From Candidatus Pacearchaeota archaeon (GTDB lineage Archaea > Nanobdellota > Nanobdellia > Pacearchaeales > GW2011-AR1), in assembly GCA_023140635.1 (NCBI GenBank), contig JAGLLG010000002.1:1-8960 (forward strand): DNA of 8,960 nucleotides. Direction: 5' to 3'. The notes under the pieces are model-generated. The model was given only the letters and a program-made list of their open reading frames with translations, was not told the origin of the DNA and made no database searches. Both the position numbers and the translations under genes were made by a program. Positions 3,898 through 8,960 of the stretch are shown here, piece by piece (position 1 is the first letter of the stretch; each line of letters begins with the position of its first letter).

Positions 3898-5565
3898 TCA
3901 AAACCTTTCCCTTCTTTGATACTTAGTATGCAACAACTTCTCCGCTTTCTTACTAAGCGGTTTCCCAAGATACTTCTTATAAATCTCCTTAACAATCGGA
4001 TTCTCATGCGACCTCCTCAACTCCTTCTTCGAATCCTGCTCATACAACGCCTTACTCCGCAACTTCAAAACATCCTCGTCAAAATAAATCGGCTGTCCTC
4101 CCCCGCCAACACAACCACCAGGACAAACCATCATCTCAATAAAATGATACTTATCTTTACTCTCCAACAACTTCCGAATATTCGCCCCACCATTCGCACA
4201 CGCATACTTAATAGTTTTACCACCCAACTTCACCGACCCCGTTTTTATCCCTGCAAAATCCCGAAGATTATCAAACTCAACCTTCTTCAACCTCTTCCCC
4301 GTCGCCACCTCATAACCCGTCCTCAACGCCGCCTCCATCACCCCGCCAGCATTTCCAAAAATATCCCCAGCCCCACTCGCAATCCCAAGAGTCGGATCAA
4401 AATCCTGTTCCTCGAGATTCACAAAATCAATCTTCTTCTGCTTAATCAACCTCCCCAACTCCCTCGTCGTGAGAACATAATCAACCTCAGTATTCAACTC
4501 AGGACGCGTAGACTCAAACTTTTTCGCAACACAAGGCATCACACTCACGACGACGATATCCTTCGGTTTTATCCCAGCCTTCTCAGCATAATACGTTTTA
4601 ATAAGCATCCCCAACATCTCATGAGGACTCTTACACGTCGACATATTCGGAATCAACTTAGGATAAAAATGCTCCATCATTAAAATCCACGCCGGACAAC
4701 AAGTAGTAATCATCGGAAAAGGCCCCCCCTTCTCAATCCTCTTCAACAACTCCGCAGACTCTTCCATTATCGTAATGTCAGCACCCAAATCCACATCGAA
4801 CACCTTATCAAAACCGCACTTCCTCAACGCTGTAACCATCTTTCCCGTCACCAACGTCCCAGGTTCCATATCAAAAAGCTCCCCCAACGCCGCCCTTATC
4901 GACGGTGCCGTCTGAGCAACAACATGCTTCCGAGGATTATTCAATGCCTTAACAACTTCTTTCAAATGCGACCTTTCAGAAATAGCCCCCACCGGACAAT
5001 TAATCAAACACTGCCCGCACTTTATACACGCAATCTCCGATAAATGCTTTTCATTATAAGGCGTCACATGCTCATCATGAGCCCGACTCGCAAAATCTAT
5101 AGCCGAAATAGCTTGTATTTTCTCACAAACTTGGACACATCGTCCACAATTAATACATTTATTATTGTCTCTAACAAGCGCCGCACCAAGTTCCGAAAGA
5201 TAATTTTTAATCGATTTGAATCTCACGTTACCTAGACCAACCTGTTCATAAATTTCTCTAGCTTCAAAATCATCAGACAACCCACCAATATCCGCGCCAG
5301 GATTCATCAGTTCCATATTTCTTCTCCTAGCTTTCAAAATTCTTTTAGAAGATGTAATAATTTTAGAATTCTCTTTAACTTTTGTAGAACAAGCAGTTAC
5401 CAATTTCCCATCAAGTTCAACCAAACATAATCTGCATCTTGCTTCAGGAAACAAATTTTTATGATAACACAATGTTGGAATTTTTATATTTTGTCCTCGA
5501 CATATCTCTAAGATTGTCTTCTCCCCATCAACTTCCACTTTTTTCCCATCAAGAATAATTTTCAT
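3898..5565 (-). CDS. hydA: [FeFe] hydrogenase catalytic subunit HydA
   Basis: The 555-residue catalytic subunit of a group A type [FeFe] hydrogenase reduces protons to H2 (or oxidises H2). An N-terminal [2Fe-2S] domain has Cys33, Cys44, Cys47 and Cys59. Two [4Fe-4S] sites follow: Cys137/140/143/147 and Cys180/183/186/190. The H-cluster motifs are complete: TTCCPAW (287-293; L1, with Cys289 for proton transfer and Cys290 as ligand), MPCVAKKFE (343-351; L2) and MVCPGGCVGGGGQP (479-492; L3, Cys481 and Cys485). There is no Cys or His between residues 60 and 136, so the His/Cys3 [4Fe-4S] site usual in this position is absent. A typical small-subunit-like tail (YKKYLGKPLSKKAEKLLHTKY) ends the chain. 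It overlaps hydB by 4 bp. GC is distinctly higher over about codons 160-540 than in the N-terminal part. Confidence 0.96.
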   Translation of the reverse strand: MKIILDGKKVEVDGEKTILEICRGQNIKIPTLCYHKNLFPEARCRLCLVELDGKLVTACSTKVKENSKIITSSKRILKARRRNMELMNPGADIGGLSDDFEAREIYEQVGLGNVRFKSIKNYLSELGAALVRDNNKCINCGRCVQVCEKIQAISAIDFASRAHDEHVTPYNEKHLSEIACIKCGQCLINCPVGAISERSHLKEVVKALNNPRKHVVAQTAPSIRAALGELFDMEPGTLVTGKMVTALRKCGFDKVFDVDLGADITIMEESAELLKRIEKGGPFPMITTCCPAWILMMEHFYPKLIPNMSTCKSPHEMLGMLIKTYYAEKAGIKPKDIVVVSVMPCVAKKFESTRPELNTEVDYVLTTRELGRLIKQKKIDFVNLEEQDFDPTLGIASGAGDIFGNAGGVMEAALRTGYEVATGKRLKKVEFDNLRDFAGIKTGSVKLGGKTIKYACANGGANIRKLLESKDKYHFIEMMVCPGGCVGGGGQPIYFDEDVLKLRSKALYEQDSKKELRRSHENPIVKEIYKKYLGKPLSKKAEKLLHTKYQRRERF

Positions 5566-6677
5566 TTCAAATACCCCATATAATCTTTCTTAAAATGTTT
5601 AAGACTAGTTAGTATATGATTCCCACAAGACCGTCCAAGCCCACATAAACTCGTCTCCTGGATATGCTCCGCAAATTCTTTTAATAATTTTATATCACTT
5701 TTATCTGCTTTCTTACTCTTTATTTTTTTTAGCAGATTTACCAACCTTATCGTACCCTCCCTACAAGGAGTGCACTTTCCACATGATTCATAAGTATAAA
5801 ATTTCGCAATACTCAAACAGATATCTACAATATTATGTTTTTCTCCTATAAAGATTATACTAAACGCACCATGCTGACAACCCTCTTTACAAATAGTATT
5901 CTGAGATACAGAGAGATTTTTATTTACAGGCATTATTCCTCCAAAACAACCAAAGGCCATTGCCTTTAATTTTCCATTAGGTTTAACAGTGTCAAGAATC
6001 GTCGACATCTTAACACCCAATTCCCATTCATATACTCCAGGATGGCAGACATCTCCAGAAATTGAAAACAATCTATAATCTGGATTCCAATCATCATAAA
6101 CCAAAGCCTGAGGAACACAAGTTAATGTCTCGACGTTGTTTATAACAGTAGGTTTACCCCAGAGTCCCTCAACAGTAGGATGTGGAGGTTTATACATTGC
6201 ATTTCCACGATTACCCATTATCGATTGTAAAATCGCTGTCTCTTCACCACAAATATATGCCCCAGCACCCCTCACAATCTCAATTGAAATTTTCATCTTA
6301 GACTTTTTTAAAATTTCACTTATTTTTTCCTCAAGTTCTTCCCTAAGATAATCATACTCTCCCCGAAGATAAATAAAACATCTCTTAGCTTTCAGAACAT
6401 AAGCTGCAATTAATAACCCCTCAATCATTGTCTCAGGATTATTTTTCAAAATAAATTTATCTTTAAAAGTTCCAGGCTCACCTTCATCAGCATTACAAAT
6501 CACATACCTTTCTTTGGCTTTCACACCAAGTGACGTTTCCCATTTCTTAGCAATTGGAAAACCTGCGCCTCCTCGACCAACCAATCCCTTCTTAGATAAA
6601 ACTTCCAGAACCTTCGCTCTCCCAATTTTCTTAGCTAATCTCAACCCTTCTAGTTTCGTCTCCCTAAGTATTTGCAT
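5562..6677 (-). CDS. hydB: NADH-binding NuoF-like hydrogenase subunit HydB (minimal form)
   Basis: This 371-residue flavoprotein is the NuoF-like subunit that oxidises or reduces NAD(H) through FMN and passes electrons to HydA. It has the nucleotide loop GRGGAGFP (34-41), the FMN-contacting ICNADEGEPGTFKD (60-73), GAGAYICGEET (137-147), KPPHPTVEGLWGKPTVINNVET (163-184 region) and a [4Fe-4S] site with Cys299, Cys302, Cys305 and Cys345. It contains only the NuoF core: the N-terminal thioredoxin-like [2Fe-2S] domain and the C-terminal ferredoxin domain of electron-bifurcating HydB proteins are both missing. It overlaps hydC by 14 bp and hydA by 4 bp. A GGAG lies about 12 bases before the start, rather far. 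The start is nonetheless chosen because the core begins shortly after it. Confidence 0.94.
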   Translation of the reverse strand: MQILRETKLEGLRLAKKIGRAKVLEVLSKKGLVGRGGAGFPIAKKWETSLGVKAKERYVICNADEGEPGTFKDKFILKNNPETMIEGLLIAAYVLKAKRCFIYLRGEYDYLREELEEKISEILKKSKMKISIEIVRGAGAYICGEETAILQSIMGNRGNAMYKPPHPTVEGLWGKPTVINNVETLTCVPQALVYDDWNPDYRLFSISGDVCHPGVYEWELGVKMSTILDTVKPNGKLKAMAFGCFGGIMPVNKNLSVSQNTICKEGCQHGAFSIIFIGEKHNIVDICLSIAKFYTYESCGKCTPCREGTIRLVNLLKKIKSKKADKSDIKLLKEFAEHIQETSLCGLGRSCGNHILTSLKHFKKDYMGYLK

Positions 6678-7089
6678 TTTTTCTTAATTCTCCTAGAATT
6701 TCTTTAACTCTTTTAATCGTCAACTTGGTATACGGCTCTCCATTAATTAGCATTGCTGGTGCTTCATCACAACATCCTATGCATGAAGTTTTATAGACCG
6801 AAAATAAATTATCCTTACTAGTCTCTCCAATTTCAACTTTTAATTCCTTTTCTAAAAACTTTTCTATATCCCTACCCTTATTCAAAACACAACTCGGGGA
6901 TCCACATAACTCTATCACATATTTTCCTTGTTTTTCAGTTTTTAACATTGTATAAAATGTAGCTACACTATAAAGTTTAGATATAGGAATATTATACTTT
7001 TTACTAATCTCTTTTAAACTTTTTTCAGAAAGATATCCTTCCTTATCTTGTACTCCCTGCAATATATTCAAGAGAATTTTATCCTTCAT
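6664..7089 (-). CDS. hydC: NuoE-like [2Fe-2S] hydrogenase subunit HydC
   Basis: The 141-residue thioredoxin-like [2Fe-2S] subunit (NuoE/HydC family) supports the NAD(H)-oxidising module. The helical N terminus (VQDKEGYLSEKSLKEISKKY) leads to the typical FYTM strand, then the cluster motif: Cys62 and Cys67 (C-x4-C), and Cys103 and Cys107 (C-x3-C) in TSCIGCCDEAP. An additional Cys106 sits inside the second pair. The length is slightly under the usual NuoE size. A ribosome binding site, GGTGA, lies just upstream of the ATG at 7089, and this gene overlaps tpiA by 4 bp. It completes the HydABC set in the order hydC-hydB-hydA common to NADH-dependent [FeFe] hydrogenases. Confidence 0.93.
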   Translation of the reverse strand: MKDKILLNILQGVQDKEGYLSEKSLKEISKKYNIPISKLYSVATFYTMLKTEKQGKYVIELCGSPSCVLNKGRDIEKFLEKELKVEIGETSKDNLFSVYKTSCIGCCDEAPAMLINGEPYTKLTIKRVKEILGELRKNANT

Positions 7090-7715
7090 CCTTTCACCAA
7101 CTCTCTCAACTTTTTCTCAGGATTTTTAACATTACAAATAGCAGAACTAACTGCAATTCCAGAAGCCCCAAGTCTCATTGCAATTTTCACATCTTCAAAA
7201 GAATGAATCCCCGCACCAACGAGAAATTTCATTTTCAACTTCTTTTTTATCTTTTCAATTAACTCTGGTTTAGATTCTGAAACAGAAAGCTTTCCTCCGA
7301 CAAGTTCTGGAGGCTCTATTACCAAATAATTAGGCTTCAACTTTTCAATTTTCAAAGCTTCCTTCAATGAAGAAGCAAAAACCACACTCTTCAATCCAAC
7401 CGCATTACATCTTTTAATTGTTTTTTTCAAAACATCAAATTTTAATTTATGTTCAGAATGATTCAAGAAACTTCCAACAGCCTTATCCGACTTTACAGCC
7501 TCTGGAAGAACAAATCCTGTTGCCCTCCCCGTTTCCAAATAATCAACATGCTGACTATAAACCTTTAATTTAGTCTTTTTAACAATTTCATAGATATCAC
7601 TTGCCTGGACTCCGACGAGAATATTCTTATCAACTCTTTCAATTTTTTTAGCTAAATTAACAGCATCACTGCCTTGCTTATAAGTTTTAAAATTCACCAT
7701 AATTATCGGCTTCAT
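7086..7715 (-). CDS. tpiA: Triosephosphate isomerase, archaeal short type
   Basis: This 209-residue enzyme interconverts dihydroxyacetone phosphate and glyceraldehyde 3-phosphate in glycolysis and gluconeogenesis. The catalytic residues are visible: Lys10 in VNFKTY, His86 in LNHSEH, and Glu134 in VIEPPELVG. The phosphate-binding end of the barrel, GAGIHSFEDVKIAMRLGASGIAVSSA (167-192 region), is intact. The length and the NFKTY signature are those of the compact archaeal form, shorter than the roughly 250-residue bacterial and eukaryotic enzymes. Translation starts at 7715 after AAAGGTGAT, five bases upstream. It overlaps the GH15 gene by 4 bp on one side and hydC by 4 bp on the other, an unusual tight link of a glycolytic enzyme with a hydrogenase. 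Confidence 0.95.
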   Translation of the reverse strand: MKPIIMVNFKTYKQGSDAVNLAKKIERVDKNILVGVQASDIYEIVKKTKLKVYSQHVDYLETGRATGFVLPEAVKSDKAVGSFLNHSEHKLKFDVLKKTIKRCNAVGLKSVVFASSLKEALKIEKLKPNYLVIEPPELVGGKLSVSESKPELIEKIKKKLKMKFLVGAGIHSFEDVKIAMRLGASGIAVSSAICNVKNPEKKLRELVKG

Positions 7716-8905
7716 TTTGAATCACCTTTCCTTAAAAGAATATACTCAGCATGACTCCAACCCAAAGGATTTGCCCAATAAACCATTTTTCTTGCCCTAA
7801 AATTTTTAACAGATCTCTCGGCTTTTTTCATTTCATTTATAATTCTTGAATTAAACTCAATTTCATGAGACTTCCAATCATCATACTCCTCTTTCGTCGC
7901 GATGTGTTCCGGCAAGAATCCATCCGAGAAAAAAGAAACTTCCCTTAACCATTTAACACATTCATCATAGCCTTTTCTATTCTTAACTTTTTTGTAGAAT
8001 CTTGCAGCAATAGCAGTAAGGGCACACCAACTCCCAGAACCCCCGGTATACCAATGCCAATCGTCACAAACCTCAAATTTCCGGAATCTCCTAAATCCCC
8101 CAATTTCACAATCCCATATATGTTTTCGTAAATAAGCCAAAGTATTTCTCAAGATATTATCATCATCAACGACACCAAAATAAAAAGGTGCTAACTGAGA
8201 AATATCTGGGGAATCAGGAAATCTCCGGTTCTTAATATAAATTTTAAGTTTTTTATCAAACAATTTCCGCTCAATATTCTTCTTTATTTTCTCTGCCTTT
8301 TTATCCCATTCCTTGCTCTCTTTCTTATGATTCAAGATCTCCGCAATTTTAGCAGCGTCCTTTAATCCCCTATAACAAGCACAATTCACCCAAAGATCAT
8401 AACCCTTCTCAAGCTTCTTATATTCGTGAATACTTGAATTAGTTTTAACCAATCCAAATTTTGAATAAGAAAATATCAGCTTAACAACAAGTTCTACAGT
8501 AGTCCACATATTTTCAATAAATGTCTCTTCTTTATTATGCAGATAAGTATCATATATTCCATGTAACAACAATCCCTCATTATCATTTTGTACTCTTCTT
8601 GTTACTGAAGGCAATCCAGAAGAGGTATACCTCTGAAAAACCTCTTTATAATTTTCTATTTTAACCGCCTTCTTCATAAAATAATAAAATTTTTCAGATG
8701 CACCAACCATCCCTACACGATTTAATGCTTTACTAATAATAACACTATCTCTCGTATAGATATAAGGATACGCTGCATCTTTCGGAGTCGCAAGTATACC
8801 TCCATTTTTTAATTGCAAGGATTTTACAACTTCCTCACTTCTTTTTAATAAATCTACTTTCTTTTTTGACTTTTTAGAATTTGAAACCATAATCATGTCC
8901 TGCAT
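7712..8905 (-). CDS. GH15 family glucoamylase-like glycoside hydrolase, catalytic domain only
   Basis: This protein of up to 397 residues has the (alpha/alpha)6 barrel of glycoside hydrolase family 15 and probably releases glucose from alpha-glucans, dextrins or trehalose. Recognisable pieces are YPYIYTRDSV (47-56), VQNDNEGLLLHGIYDTY (105-121), SSIHEYK with the likely general acid Glu161, WHWYTGGSGSWC (283-294), GFLPEHI with the likely base Glu333, and the C-terminal NPLGWSHAEYI. It has no signal peptide, so the substrate is cytoplasmic, for example stored glycogen. Full-size archaeal GH15 enzymes are around 600 residues with an N-terminal beta-sandwich; that domain is absent here. The start is given at the outermost ATG (8905), but the ATG at 8890 (Met6) is more likely: a TATA-like element is centred 25 bp before it and AGGA lies 7 bases upstream. 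It is the first gene of the tpiA-hydCBA operon. Confidence 0.86.
   Translation of the reverse strand: MQDMIMVSNSKKSKKKVDLLKRSEEVVKSLQLKNGGILATPKDAAYPYIYTRDSVIISKALNRVGMVGASEKFYYFMKKAVKIENYKEVFQRYTSSGLPSVTRRVQNDNEGLLLHGIYDTYLHNKEETFIENMWTTVELVVKLIFSYSKFGLVKTNSSIHEYKKLEKGYDLWVNCACYRGLKDAAKIAEILNHKKESKEWDKKAEKIKKNIERKLFDKKLKIYIKNRRFPDSPDISQLAPFYFGVVDDDNILRNTLAYLRKHIWDCEIGGFRRFRKFEVCDDWHWYTGGSGSWCALTAIAARFYKKVKNRKGYDECVKWLREVSFFSDGFLPEHIATKEEYDDWKSHEIEFNSRIINEMKKAERSVKNFRARKMVYWANPLGWSHAEYILLRKGDSK
7721..7730 (-). promoter_or_regulatory. Ribosome binding site of tpiA
   Basis: Minus strand GAAAGGTGAT ends five bases before the tpiA ATG at 7715 and lies within the last codons of the upstream GH15 gene. 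Confidence 0.6.
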
Positions 8906-8909
8906 TTTT

Positions 8910-8920
8910 GCTATAAATTG
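8910..8920 (-). promoter_or_regulatory. TATA-like element of the GH15-tpiA-hydCBA operon
   Basis: Minus strand CAATTTATAGC, centred near 8915. The centre is 25 bp before the ATG at 8890 and only 10 bp before the ATG at 8905, which favours the inner start. Only 55 bases upstream of 8905 are visible, so further control sites cannot be judged. Confidence 0.4.
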
Positions 8921-8960
8921 TAAAAACTTCCAAACGATTTTTTCCAGTATTGATAAGTCT

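Noticed and set aside
3916..4683. A 255-residue open frame on the plus strand opposite hydA
   Set aside because: It lies antisense to the H-cluster domain and its composition (long Leu/Arg/Asn/Pro runs) reflects the G-ending codons of hydA. It has no recognisable motif or promoter.
3898..5565. HydA as NuoG of complex I or as a Narf/Nar1-like protein
   Set aside because: L1, L2 and L3 H-cluster motifs are complete including the GGGGQP end, and a NuoG would lack these.

Overview
The window looks like a chromosomal piece of a fermentative, anaerobic archaeon, most plausibly of the DPANN type (Woesearchaeota/Pacearchaeota-like). The reasons are A/T-rich TATA boxes about 25 bp from start codons or transcript starts (several transcripts appear leaderless), a short archaeal-type triosephosphate isomerase, a probable tRNA end without an encoded CCA, small proteins and tight gene packing. 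The assignment to a phylum is inference; nothing here fixes it.

Left region (1-1431). The 3' end of a probable tRNA is followed by a class II Fic AMPylase gene on the minus strand. The Fic gene is flanked on both sides by near-identical three-box arrays of TGTCTACA with conserved 17-18/12 bp spacing; the right array brackets the fic TATA box. A 95-residue protein of unknown function follows. Centre-left (1545-2965): a small zinc-ribbon protein with an Arg/Gly/Asn-rich tail (minus), a two-gene plus-strand unit (two-helix membrane protein and YbjQ/UPF0145 protein), and a convergent rubrerythrin gene.

Right region (3014-8905, all minus strand). A five-gene overlapping operon reads GH15 glucoamylase-like hydrolase, triosephosphate isomerase, then the three subunits of an NADH-linked [FeFe] hydrogenase (hydC-hydB-hydA). 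A ROK-family sugar kinase with its own TATA box lies just downstream. Together these suggest a route from alpha-glucan to glucose, glucose phosphate, triose phosphate and NADH, with electrons disposed of as H2. Rubrerythrin next door fits peroxide defence for an oxygen-sensitive enzyme.

The most interesting points are the hydrogenase and fic's flanks. HydA has a complete H-cluster site but has lost all four ligands of the His/Cys3 [4Fe-4S] cluster. HydB is a bare NuoF core without N- or C-terminal extensions. The hydA gene changes abruptly in base composition near codon 160, as if its H-cluster part had a different origin. No HydE/F/G maturases lie in the window. The ROK kinase lacks the family's zinc-binding cysteine loop.
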